Positions 25,480 to 32,189 of a DNA stretch of 64,000 nt are shown here, piece by piece (position 1 is the first letter of the stretch; every line of letters begins with the position of its first letter). The DNA is taken from positions 1,054,001 through 1,118,000 of the forward strand of contig NZ_CP058627.1 in the NCBI RefSeq assembly GCF_013403565.1, given 5' to 3'. The notes beneath the pieces were generated by a model that saw only the letters and a list, made by a program, of their open reading frames with translations, was not told where the DNA came from and did not search any database. The stretch comes from Chitinibacter bivalviorum. Its GTDB lineage: Bacteria; Pseudomonadota; Gammaproteobacteria; Burkholderiales; Chitinibacteraceae. A program made the position numbers and the translations under genes.

Positions 25480-25779
25480 AACCCCATCAGCACACCAAAC
25501 CGTGCACCGCTCTTTAACAACTCAACCGGAAACAAACTCTCCGCCCCGCTATCGGGATGCGCGTGCAGTACGGCCTACGACTGGCACGGCTGCACGATGG
25601 CACTGGCCTTAAATCGCAGTGGAACGAAATGACGGAGACAGCGCCAGCCAGCGGCGCAAGATTGCTGGATGAGTTGGTATGCGACCACGACGCATATGTC
25701 TGGCATGGGACACGATCCATGCAAACCAAAACAACCTTCAAAACTGCAGGCTTTTTTGGTTTATTTTGGAGCCAATTTT
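25480..25779 (+). promoter_or_regulatory. untranslated leader with boxA-like antitermination signal
   Basis: This ~300-base stretch has no convincing gene. At 25509-25520 it contains GCTCTTTAACAA, the core of the ribosomal-RNA boxA. A CGTGCAG/CTGCACG stem (25562-25568 with 25590-25596) follows. Further on, AAACCAAAA pairs with TTTTGGTTT (25723-25762) just before the HNH gene. I read it as a nut-like leader; reading frames here are short and lack ribosome binding sites. Confidence 0.5.
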
Positions 25780-26271
25780 ATGGCGTTAACACAAGAGCAG
25801 CTAAAAAGCTGCTTAAGCTACAACCCAGAGAGCGGTGAATTCATTTGGATAAGCCGCAATAAAAACAATGTCCGTTCAGGCCGTACCGCCGGCCATTTAA
25901 GGAGTAACGGGTACATTGAAATTCGCATAAAAGGGAAATCATATTTAGCCCACAGGCTTGCGTTTCTCTATGTGTTGAATGAACTTCCAGAGTCATCTCG
26001 CCAGATTGATCACATCAACGGGAATCGGATGGACAACCGTATTTCCAATCTGAGGCTGGCTACTCCCTCGCAAAATCTACAAAACCAAAGAACAGGCAGA
26101 GGAAGGTCAAAAATGCTTGGTGCAATCTGGGATCAAAAAAGAAACAAATGGGTGGCTCAAATTAAAGTCAACGGGAAGCGCAAATATCTCGGCATGTTTG
26201 AAACGCCAGAAGGAGCACATTCCGCCTACCTAAAAGCAAAGAAAGAGTTGCACGAATACTCAACGATTTAA
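25780..26271 (+). CDS. HNH homing endonuclease with AP2-like domain
   Basis: 163 residues from ATG 25780 (TTTTGGAG upstream). Residues ~40-110 hold the HNH core: LAHRLAFLYV, QIDHINGNRMDNRISNLR and the NLQNQ tail. The C-terminus (LGAIWDQKRNKWVAQIKVNGKRKYLG ... EGAHSAYLKAKKELH, cited by ends) matches the AP2-type DNA-binding domain common in phage free-standing HNH enzymes. Such genes spread by cutting related phage genomes lacking them. Similar short leaders stand before it and behind it (see 26284-26319). Confidence 0.8.
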   Translation: MALTQEQLKSCLSYNPESGEFIWISRNKNNVRSGRTAGHLRSNGYIEIRIKGKSYLAHRLAFLYVLNELPESSRQIDHINGNRMDNRISNLRLATPSQNLQNQRTGRGRSKMLGAIWDQKRNKWVAQIKVNGKRKYLGMFETPEGAHSAYLKAKKELHEYSTI

Positions 26272-26283
26272 ATCGATTCAGGC

Positions 26284-26319
26284 AAACCAAAGCGGCTTGG
26301 GAACAGGTTGTTTTGGTTT
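26284..26319 (+). repeat. leader hairpin resembling the one before the HNH gene
   Basis: AAACCAAA (26284-26291) pairs with TTTGGTTT (26312-26319). The context gcaaacc...tttggttta is shared with 25722-25763. The two copies bracket the HNH gene, suggesting a duplicated leader. Confidence 0.4.
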
Positions 26320-26331
26320 AACAGGAGAGCA

Positions 26332-26709
26332 ATGATGAACGAAGCACTGAAAGCATTATTTCCAGCCATTGTGCTGGCCGAGGGCGAATCCTACGCAGGC
26401 ATCATGATCGGCGACAATGGCGAGAGCTACCACCTGATCAATACAAGCCACCAGCTTGAAGCTGCAACATGGAAGGAGGCAATGGGCTGGGCGAAAGAGC
26501 TTGGTCTGGCGCTACCAAATCGCAAAGAAGCTCGGTTGCAGTGGGTTAATACCCAATCAGATTTTGAAGAAGATTGGTACTGGACTGCCGAAGAATACGC
26601 TTCGGGTTCAGGTTGTGCATGGACTCAGGAGTTCGACTACGGCGGCCAGAGTTTCAGCCTCAAGACTTACGAGTTCCGTGCCCGAGCCGTCCGCAGATTA
26701 CCTATTTAG
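26332..26709 (+). CDS. DGR target protein 1 (remote), C-type-lectin/DUF1566-like
   Basis: About 125 residues from ATG 26332 or 26335 (AGGAG just upstream). The whole protein is a compact DUF1566/C-type-lectin-like fold: GESYAGIMIGDNGESYHLI, W..A..WAKELG..LPNRKEA, DWYWTAEEYASGSG and the C-terminal RARAVRRLPI. Variable repeat VR1 covers residues ~89-122. In VR1 the template-encoded Asn codons became Gly, Thr, Glu, Asp, Tyr, Ser, Phe and Leu. It is about 6.5 kb from the template and its partners. No signal peptide or membrane segment. Presumably a ligand-binding protein whose surface is diversified. Confidence 0.8.
   Translation: MMNEALKALFPAIVLAEGESYAGIMIGDNGESYHLINTSHQLEAATWKEAMGWAKELGLALPNRKEARLQWVNTQSDFEEDWYWTAEEYASGSGCAWTQEFDYGGQSFSLKTYEFRARAVRRLPI
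26597..26698 (+). repeat. DGR variable repeat VR1
   Basis: 102 bases aligned without gaps to the template at 33245-33346. I count 17 differences at template adenines and one elsewhere (T to G). The last ~30 bases (from GAGTTCCGTGCCC on) are identical, marking the initiation-of-homing region. Confidence 0.88.
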
Positions 26710-26725
26710 TCATTTATCAATTTTA

Positions 26726-26745
26726 GCCAGCTTGAAAAAGCTGGC
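26726..26745. other. hairpin/cruciform downstream of VR1
   Basis: GCCAGCTT-gaaa-AAGCTGGC: a perfect 8-bp stem with a GAAA loop, 27 bases after VR1. No T tract follows on either strand, so it is not an ordinary terminator. Short stems with GRNA loops behind the variable repeat are known homing-site determinants in other DGRs (Bordetella phage BPP-1). Confidence 0.55.
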
Positions 26746-27105
26746 ATCGTGAAGTGCCTTGACCTATTCCTTGAACCTTCAATCAGTACAATGGCTTTTT
26801 GGTTAGGACACTTCACGATGTATCGAGTCTGCATCGTTGAGCCTTGTCATTTTTAGATGATGATCTGTGTATGGAATTTGCAAACAGCGGCACAGGGTTT
26901 CGACCCGTCGCATAGCCGCAGCTTGGGAAGGTGTACCAGGCAAAACCCGACAAGGCTCTACGATGTGCGCTCCTAAGGTCGCAACATCGTGCTCTACCTC
27001 TCAACAGCAGGCCGATGTGCTGCAAGGCATAGTCTGAATCGGCCACCCTTTCCAGTACAAACAAGAAAGTGCATTCATTGGCGAGTTTATTTCCTTGTTT
27101 GTACT
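26745..27105 (-). ncRNA. structured RNA locus, C4-antisense-like (tentative)
   Basis: No convincing gene lies between 26710 and 27165, but perfect inverted repeats are dense: 26745-26756/26809-26820 (12 bp), 26839-26848/26949-26958 (10 bp, extendable to ~18 pairs with one mismatch and two G-U), 26960-26966/26984-26990, 27011-27017/27038-27044 and 27054-27065/27094-27105 (12 bp). On the minus strand the core reads GGTACACC TTCCCAAGCTG followed by a T-arm-like GGGTCGAAACCC hairpin and GCCGC. This resembles my memory of the phage C4 antisense RNA family. The complementary block downstream (minus strand, 26848-26830) would be its pairing target. Strand and class are uncertain. Confidence 0.45.
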
Positions 27106-27117
27106 CCTCCCTGTGTT

Positions 27118-27154
27118 CCCCGCCCCGTAGCGATACGGTCGCGGGGATTTTTTT
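27118..27154 (+). terminator. Rho-independent terminator before the 85-residue gene
   Basis: CCCCGC-c-CCGTA-gcga-TACGG-tc-GCGGGG, then ATTTTTTT. Its T tract runs into the ribosome binding site TTGGAG of the next gene, an arrangement repeated along this operon. Confidence 0.75.
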
Positions 27155-27165
27155 GGAGAATTCAA

Positions 27166-27423
27166 ATGTCTTTTCGCTGTCACTTAGAAGACGTTGAGCT
27201 CAACGTTGAAATTGATTACGAACCGGCACAGAACGGTGGTTTAACTGATCCTTCATGGGATGCGTCGCTGGAAGTGACTGAAATCAAGACACTTCATGGT
27301 GATGACATTTCATCGATCATCAATCGCGACCAACTAGTGCAAATTGAGTCGCAGATCTGGGATGCGATTAAAGAAGAACGCGAAGCTGATGAAGCCGAAC
27401 GCTATGAACGGAGGGCCGCATGA
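27166..27423 (+). CDS. small acidic phage protein
   Basis: 85 residues from ATG 27166 (GGAG upstream), beginning MSFRCHLEDVELNVEIDYEP, with an acidic helical C-terminus (WDAIKEEREADEAERYERRAA). Beta-rich N-terminal half. Its stop overlaps the start of the next gene (ATGA), so the two are translationally coupled. Not recognised; possibly a regulator of recombination or an anti-host protein. Confidence 0.6.
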   Translation: MSFRCHLEDVELNVEIDYEPAQNGGLTDPSWDASLEVTEIKTLHGDDISSIINRDQLVQIESQIWDAIKEEREADEAERYERRAA

Positions 27424-27650
27424 TTAACTCCCCATACTCGCTTGGCATCGCATCGCTCTACTCTTTGGAGGCGTTGCTTGATGCAGAAGCGACCAGAAAC
27501 CATTGCCCAGTAAAGCGCGAACTTCTTGAGAAATGGCTGGCAGATGATGACCAAACCTTATCTGCTTTTATTCATGAATGCCTAGCCCGTGGTTATCGCT
27601 ACACGGCTCGTCGTTACAACGGACTTCCTATTTTGGTACCCCTGCAATGA
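27420..27650 (+). CDS. small phage protein of unknown function
   Basis: 76 residues (MINSPYSLGIASLYSLEALL start), helical, ending in a short basic segment YRYTARRYNGLPILVPLQ. No motif recognised. Starts within the preceding stop and its stop overlaps the following membrane peptide. Part of a chain of four overlapping genes leading to the exonuclease. Confidence 0.55.
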   Translation: MINSPYSLGIASLYSLEALLDAEATRNHCPVKRELLEKWLADDDQTLSAFIHECLARGYRYTARRYNGLPILVPLQ

Positions 27651-27793
27651 ACCCACTCAAACTCTGGAAAGACACACGGCCCGAGCAGGATTCCTCGGGC
27701 TTTTTTTCGATCATCGTTCTGCTGTTTTACATCTTGGCGGCCATTGCAGTGTTGATGTGGTTTGCCTCCCTCATTCATGGAGTAACGTCATGA
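27647..27793 (+). CDS. 48-residue membrane protein
   Basis: A short charged N-terminus (MNPLKLWKDTRPEQDSS) and one long hydrophobic segment (residues ~20-44). The gene carries an internal terminator-like hairpin GCCCGAG/CTCGGGC with T7 (27679-27707). Stop overlaps the exonuclease start. Single-pass inner-membrane peptide of unknown role. Confidence 0.5.
   Translation: MNPLKLWKDTRPEQDSSGFFSIIVLLFYILAAIAVLMWFASLIHGVTS
27679..27707 (+). terminator. terminator-like hairpin inside the membrane peptide gene
   Basis: GCCCGAG (27679-27685) pairs with CTCGGGC (27694-27700), followed by T7. In a unit with a boxA leader it would be read through when antitermination is active. Confidence 0.6.
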
Positions 27794-28725
27794 ACGCACC
27801 GACGCGTGAAGAATTCCTAGCCCAACGCATGAAGGGTATTGGCGGCAGCGATGCTGGCACGATCATGGGCGCAAACCCATATAAAACAGCCTATGAGCTG
27901 TACTTGGAAAAACGCCAAGAGCTTGAAGCCGAAGATATTGGCGATAAGTTGCCCGTCAAAATTGGCATTGATCTTGAAGACTTTGTTGCCAAGGAATACC
28001 AAGACCAGACGGGCTTCAAAGTCCAACGCTTCAACAATCAACTGCAGCATCCCGATCACCCATGGATGCTAGGCAATCTTGATCGCGTTGTTTCGCTGGA
28101 TGGCAAAGCGCCAGCGCATAAAGGTGAATTGCGCACCAAGCGCCTGCTGGAGTGCAAAACAGCACTTGGCCGATTCCTTGATAAAACGATGTGGGGGCCT
28201 AGCGGCACCGACCAAGTGCCAGAGCACTACTTCTTCCAGTGCATGCACTATCTGGCTGTCTCTGGTGCCGATCAGATCGATCTGGCCGTGCTACTGGCTG
28301 GGCCTGAAGTCCGCATTTACCACATTGTGCGCGACGAAGAGCTGATTGCCTTAATGATCAAGGTAGAAGGCACGTTCTGGCAGCAAGTTCAGTCAGGCAA
28401 AGCACCTGAAATGGATTTCAATCACCCCACCACTGGCGCCCTACTTGATCGCCTTTATCCAGGTACAGATGGATCAACGATTGAGCTACCTGCAACCGCC
28501 GAACACTGGCAGCAAGTCATGGCCGACGCTAAAGAGCAAAAGGCCTTGTACGAGAAAGTAGCAGAAGGTGCAAAAAACCACATCCTGCACCTAATGGGCA
28601 ATGCCGCCATTGCTAAGCTACCCGATGGCACGGCCTTCACCCGTAAGGTCATTAAAAAGAAAGCCTTCAGCGTAGAAGCCACTGAATACGTTGATTTTCG
28701 CTACACCAAGAATCCGAAGGAATAA
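27790..28725 (+). CDS. YqaJ/lambda-exonuclease-like recombination nuclease
   Basis: 311 residues from ATG 27790. The N-terminus RMKGIGGSDAGTIMGANPYKTAYELYLEK (first ~40 residues) and the nuclease core (MLGNLDRVV, LLECKTAL with the D...ExK triad, YFFQCMHYLAVSG) are typical of YqaJ-type viral recombinases. It digests 5' ends of double-stranded DNA to expose strands for the RecT-type annealase encoded next (7-base gap). Together they form a Red-like pair. The C-terminal ~90 residues are the usual helical extension. Confidence 0.88.
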   Translation: MNAPTREEFLAQRMKGIGGSDAGTIMGANPYKTAYELYLEKRQELEAEDIGDKLPVKIGIDLEDFVAKEYQDQTGFKVQRFNNQLQHPDHPWMLGNLDRVVSLDGKAPAHKGELRTKRLLECKTALGRFLDKTMWGPSGTDQVPEHYFFQCMHYLAVSGADQIDLAVLLAGPEVRIYHIVRDEELIALMIKVEGTFWQQVQSGKAPEMDFNHPTTGALLDRLYPGTDGSTIELPATAEHWQQVMADAKEQKALYEKVAEGAKNHILHLMGNAAIAKLPDGTAFTRKVIKKKAFSVEATEYVDFRYTKNPKE

Positions 28726-28731
28726 CAGACC

Positions 28732-29616
28732 ATGGAAAATCTCCCCACTTTCGCACCGCAAGATACATCAACTGCGGCGCTAGTTCTTGATACTCAAACC
28801 CTCAACAACATGATGTCTGTCGCCAATATCATGGCAACAGGCATCAGTACTGTGCCAAAGCACCTACAGAAAAACTCTGGCGATTGTCTTGCCGTAGTGA
28901 TGCAGGCTGTGCAGTGGGGCATGAACCCTTTTGCCGTGGCGCAAAAAACTCACCTGGTGAATGGTGTGCTGGGCTATGAAGCGCAGCTGGTCAATGCAGT
29001 AGCTCAGTCATCTGGCGCAGTTTCTAGTCGCTTCCACTACGAATACCAAGGTGAAGGTGAAAATGTTTCATGCCGCGTTGGTGCGACGTTGACCGGTGAG
29101 AAGGAAATTACTTGGGGCGAGTGGCTGAGCGCATCGAAGGTCACCACCAAAAACTCACCACTATGGAAAACCAACCCTAAGCAGCAACTAGGCTACCTTC
29201 AAGTGAAAAACTGGTGCCGCGCATTCTGCCCAGGTGCGATTCTCGGCGTTTACACCCCAGACGAGCTGGAAGAAATCGACGTTACGCCTCAAGCAACACC
29301 GACTGCGACGACCCAAAACGCGCAGCCTGGCACTCGAGCACAGTCAGCAAAAGAACGTGCCGCGGCAAAAGCGGCATCAATCGAAAGCACGGCGCGCGTG
29401 ATTAACACCATCACGCTAGAAGAAATCATTGCTCGATTGAACAAGGTACAAACACCAGAAGAACTGGGGGAGCTCGATCAGCTCAGCATGCAAATGACGC
29501 AAGCAGACCGTGACGAATATACCGGAGCTCGCCGCATTCGACTCCAGATGCTACGTGCACAGTCGACAACTCAAGCGCCGGCTGGTAACGCAGCTGAAGA
29601 GGACGTTCCACAGTAA
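28732..29616 (+). CDS. recT: RecT/Bet family single-strand annealing protein
   Basis: 294 residues. Conserved family blocks are AVVMQAVQWGMNPFAVAQKTHLVNG (around 60-85), LGYEAQLVNAVAQSSGAV, WGEWLSASKVTTKNSPLWKTNPKQQLGYL and the 'RAFCPGAILGVYTPDELE' end. The C-terminal ~90 residues are Gln/Ala-rich. It anneals complementary single strands made by the exonuclease. Repair and recombination of phage DNA, and possibly of DGR products, could use it, though the latter is speculation. Confidence 0.88.
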   Translation: MENLPTFAPQDTSTAALVLDTQTLNNMMSVANIMATGISTVPKHLQKNSGDCLAVVMQAVQWGMNPFAVAQKTHLVNGVLGYEAQLVNAVAQSSGAVSSRFHYEYQGEGENVSCRVGATLTGEKEITWGEWLSASKVTTKNSPLWKTNPKQQLGYLQVKNWCRAFCPGAILGVYTPDELEEIDVTPQATPTATTQNAQPGTRAQSAKERAAAKAASIESTARVINTITLEEIIARLNKVQTPEELGELDQLSMQMTQADRDEYTGARRIRLQMLRAQSTTQAPAGNAAEEDVPQ

Positions 29617-29619
29617 CTA

Positions 29620-29820
29620 TCACGCCACCATTCGATCTACTACACGCTCAGCGGCTGTTTTTCCCTCGTCCAATATGATCTGCTCATTTTGTAATGGCCG
29701 TTCTCTTGATTCGGAGTAGTGAGTGCCATCAATTGTGAAATCCCAATTCCAGCTGCCTTTGCGCTCCGATGTATTGATCTGAATGGTGTGACCTTTGTAC
29801 TCGTATGACGTTGTAGACAT
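29620..29820 (-). CDS. small antisense-strand phage protein
   Basis: 66 residues on the minus strand inside the rightward operon, between recT and the H-NS-fusion gene. ATG 29820 has GGAGAACGG upstream. The sequence SYEYKGHTIQINTSERKGSWNWDFTIDG looks like a real beta-rich small domain seen in phages, not like an antisense shadow. Expression would need its own promoter. Function unknown. Confidence 0.5.
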   Translation of the reverse strand: MSTTSYEYKGHTIQINTSERKGSWNWDFTIDGTHYSESRERPLQNEQIILDEGKTAAERVVDRMVA

Positions 29821-29928
29821 TCCGTTCTCCATGGATTTCTTTTGAGGATACGGGAGTTACAACCCAGCGAAAAGAAACGCAATTTAGCCGTACTTTTGAC
29901 GCCACTTATTACCCAAAAGGAAACCGCC

Positions 29929-30780
29929 ATGAATGCCCCTCAAGACTTTCGCACCATGACCACAGAAACAGTCGGCAAAGACTTGCTGAATGCGTTAATG
30001 CAGGAAATCCGCTTATTGCCTGATGTTTGGCAGAAACTATCAAAGGCCAAGCAAGACGATGTGATTGATCGCTTGCGTAATCGCGTTGAATCGAACATCA
30101 AAATGGCTGTGCACACCCTCGCCAGCGCTGGCCGTACAGTGGTTGCGGGTGATCTGGAGCAGATCACGATTAAAGATGGCGTTAAAGCCGTGGTTAAATT
30201 TGGTGCATCTACTCCAAACCTTCACCAGTTGTATGAGGCCAGCAGCAAAGCTGTTTTGGTCGTCGTCGCCAACCCCGGTGATCACACTGGCGGCATGGAT
30301 GAAGTTACTGGCGAATCGGATCAACGCGGCCTAGATCTTGGTCATGAGTACCACGATAACGATGGTGGCGGCATGGATGAAAAGCGCAGTGATGACTCTA
30401 ATGTTGTCGACGCTGAATTCTACGCACTCCCCGCACCTGGCTTTGAATCCGTAACCGAAGAAGAACTTGAGCAGACTTTTAATGATGGCTATGCCGCAGC
30501 AGAGGAAGGCAAGCTGGAGAGCGATTGCCCGATCCTGAAGGGTGAGCTGTGCATTGCTTGGGTCAAAGGCTGGAAGCACCACCATGCTGAAGCATTTGAA
30601 AACAATCAAACCGATGTTCAACAACAGTCCGAAACAGTCACCTCATTGGTCAAATACCGCAATCCGAACGACCCAAGCCAGACTTGGACAGGTCGCGGCC
30701 GTCAACCAGCATGGATACAAGACTGGGTCGCCAATGGCGGTACGCTTGAAGAGCTCGAAGATCAATCCGACAAGGAATAA
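29929..30780 (+). CDS. three-part phage protein with RMF-like and H-NS C-terminal-like domains
   Basis: 283 residues from ATG 29929 (AAAGGAAA upstream). Residues ~15-130 form a phage domain with LPDVWQKLSKAKQDDVIDRL and TFKDGIKAV-type features. A middle block FNDGYAAAEEGKLESDCP ... CIAWVKGWKHH (~185-220) resembles ribosome modulation factor. The C-terminal SLVKYRNPNDPSQTWTGRGR followed by QPAWIQDWVANG matches the DNA-binding domain of H-NS. It may bind AT-rich DNA or ribosomes of the host; it follows the Red-like pair. Confidence 0.6.
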   Translation: MNAPQDFRTMTTETVGKDLLNALMQEIRLLPDVWQKLSKAKQDDVIDRLRNRVESNIKMAVHTLASAGRTVVAGDLEQITIKDGVKAVVKFGASTPNLHQLYEASSKAVLVVVANPGDHTGGMDEVTGESDQRGLDLGHEYHDNDGGGMDEKRSDDSNVVDAEFYALPAPGFESVTEEELEQTFNDGYAAAEEGKLESDCPILKGELCIAWVKGWKHHHAEAFENNQTDVQQQSETVTSLVKYRNPNDPSQTWTGRGRQPAWIQDWVANGGTLEELEDQSDKE

Positions 30781-30783
30781 AAC

Positions 30784-30948
30784 ATGTCTGAGCAAATATC
30801 TGTAGAGGAATCCCGCATCAAACAGTTAGAGCAGCAGCTACAGGCTGCAGATGTGCGGATTAAAGAATTGGAAGCGGCATTAGTGCTGTCGCACCTACCT
30901 TCAGATTCCCGAAAAAACGTCATTGATTTGGTTCAGGAGGCAGCATGA
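30784..30948 (+). CDS. small coiled-coil protein
   Basis: 54 residues starting MSEQISVEESRIKQLEQQLQ, with a heptad pattern up to residue ~33 and a short polar tail. Three bases after the fusion-protein stop. Function unknown. Confidence 0.5.
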   Translation: MSEQISVEESRIKQLEQQLQAADVRIKELEAALVLSHLPSDSRKNVIDLVQEAA

Positions 30949-31031
30949 GCGACCAGCAAAGACTGATGTTGGCATACAAGCGAGAGCTTGAGCAGCGTGC
31001 ACCAATCCACGGCAAGACTGATAAACGATAG
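30945..31031 (+). CDS. 28-residue phage peptide
   Basis: MSDQQRLMLAYKRELEQRAP then IHGKTDKR. AGGAGG lies eight bases before its ATG, which overlaps the previous stop (ATGA). The stop is the first base of a terminator. Probably translated; function unknown. Confidence 0.4.
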   Translation: MSDQQRLMLAYKRELEQRAPIHGKTDKR

Positions 31032-31052
31032 CCCTCTTCTGAGGGCATTTTT
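31031..31052 (+). terminator. Rho-independent terminator before the DGR target cluster
   Basis: GCCCTC-ttct-GAGGGC hairpin (31031-31046) followed by ATTTTTA. It separates the recombination genes from the DGR and may need antitermination or partial read-through. Confidence 0.7.
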
Positions 31053-31070
31053 ACACCCAAAGGAATCACA

Positions 31071-31679
31071 ATGAAATCATCTATTGCAGAAATCACCCCA
31101 ATCCTCGGCACTTCAATGGGCGGCGGCTTTTACGCTGGCCGCATTATGATCGACGGCAAAGCCTTTGCGCTGATCGCCTCCCCAAAAGCTGAGGGCGAAA
31201 CCGAGAAAGAATGGATCTCCGATTATCAAGATGTGCCTGGCGCCAAATCGTACAACGATGGTCTCGCCAACACGATTGCAATGGCCGAGGCCGGTAGTGA
31301 GCTAGCGCAATGGGCGCGGGACCTGCGCATTGCTGACCATGACGACTGGTATATCCCGTCGCAAGATGAGCTGGAGATCATCTACCGCAACTTGAAACCA
31401 ACTGCGCGCGAAAACTCGCAGTACGGCCGCGCAGGTATCAACGTCTCAGCGATTGAGCCAACCCGCCCATACACGCCTGAATTACCAGCACAGACCCAAG
31501 CTGAAGCCTTTCAAGAAGGCGGTGACGAAGCGTTCGAAACCGAGTGGTACTGGACGTCTACTCAGCACGCTTCGGATTCGAATTATGCATGGATTCAGTA
31601 TTTAGACAACGGCAACCAGACTAACTACTTCAAGACTAACGAGTTCCGTGCCCGAGCCGTCCGCAGATTAGCCATTTAA
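31071..31679 (+). CDS. DGR target protein 2, DUF1566/C-type-lectin-like
   Basis: 202 residues (AAAGGAA upstream). It carries a larger DUF1566-type domain: GGGFYAGRIMIDGKAFALIASPK, SYNDGLANTIAM, DDWYIPSQDELEIIYRNLKP and EWYWTSTQHAS, then VR2 (residues ~166-199) ending in NEFRARAVRRLAI. In VR2 the variable codons read Asn, Ile, Tyr, Asp, Asn, Thr, Asn, Tyr, Phe. No signal peptide. The first and largest of three adjacent targets; differs from targets 3 and 4 outside the C-terminus, so it is an older paralogue. Confidence 0.85.
   Translation: MKSSIAEITPILGTSMGGGFYAGRIMIDGKAFALIASPKAEGETEKEWISDYQDVPGAKSYNDGLANTIAMAEAGSELAQWARDLRIADHDDWYIPSQDELEIIYRNLKPTARENSQYGRAGINVSAIEPTRPYTPELPAQTQAEAFQEGGDEAFETEWYWTSTQHASDSNYAWIQYLDNGNQTNYFKTNEFRARAVRRLAI
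31567..31668 (+). repeat. DGR variable repeat VR2
   Basis: 102 bases aligned gap-free to the template. Eight differences at template adenines and one elsewhere (C to A in the TTC codon). Last ~30 bases identical. Confidence 0.88.
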
Positions 31680-32089
31680 TCATTTATCAATTTAAAGGGG
31701 TTTCTCAATATGACCATCACCATTGAACAGCTCGAAACCAAACAGGCCGAGCTCGCCACCGAACAAACCGAACTAGCCAAGCAAATCGCTAAGTTCAAGG
31801 CGCAAAACACCATTGCGCAAGTCATCGCCCTCCCCGAAGCCCGCATCGAACTGCGCGAAGGCGAGCATTACGCTGGTTTCTTGGTCGGCAAGGATGGCGT
31901 AGCAGGTCATCACGTCATTCTATTGCCTGAACAGGCCGAAGACATTAAATGGGCTGATGCGGTGAAGTGGGCCGCGGAGCAAGGTGGTGAGCTGCCCACC
32001 CGCCGTGAGCAGGCTTTGCTTTTTGCCAATCTGAAAGAGCAGTTTAAAGCGGCTTGGTACTGGTCTAGCGAAACGCACGCTTCGGATTC
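31631..32089 (+). repeat. 459-bp direct repeat, first copy
   Basis: Identical by eye to 32141-32599 (offset 510). It runs from inside VR2's 3' end, through the intergenic TAAAGGGG ribosome binding site and the whole constant part of target 3, to the first bases of VR3. Shows that targets 3 and 4 arose by a very recent tandem duplication. Confidence 0.9.
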
Positions 32090-32189
32090 TAATTGTGCAT
32101 GGATTCAGGGTTTCGACAACGGCTACCAGAATTACTACGACAAGACTAACGAGTTCCGTGCCCGAGCCGTCCGCAGATTAGCCATTTAA
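31710..32189 (+). CDS. DGR target protein 3, coiled-coil plus C-type-lectin-like domain
   Basis: 159 residues. The N-terminal ~30 form a Glu/Gln/Leu coiled coil (IEQLETKQAELATEQTELAK), likely an oligomerisation stalk. A DUF1566-like domain follows: ELREGEHYAGFLVGKDGVAG, WADAVKWAAEQGGELPTRREQ, AWYWSSETHASDSN and NEFRARAVRRLAI. VR3 covers residues ~123-156; variable positions read Asn-Cys, Ile, Gly, Asp-Asn, Tyr, Asn-Tyr-Tyr-Asp. The ribosome binding site AAAGGGG is identical in both copies. Possibly a trimeric binder, by analogy with Mtd-type proteins. Confidence 0.88.
   Translation: MTITIEQLETKQAELATEQTELAKQIAKFKAQNTIAQVIALPEARIELREGEHYAGFLVGKDGVAGHHVILLPEQAEDIKWADAVKWAAEQGGELPTRREQALLFANLKEQFKAAWYWSSETHASDSNCAWIQGFDNGYQNYYDKTNEFRARAVRRLAI
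32077..32178 (+). repeat. DGR variable repeat VR3
   Basis: 102 bases aligned gap-free to the template with ten differences, all at template adenines. Confidence 0.9.

Noticed and set aside
25354..25838. Two plus-strand frames in the leader before the HNH gene
   Set aside because: No ribosome binding sites, they run through the terminator, promoter or boxA, and one overlaps the HNH gene out of frame.
26813..27064. Minus-strand 83-codon frame in the structured region
   Set aside because: Starts at TTG without ribosome binding site and lies in inverted-repeat DNA better explained as RNA structure.
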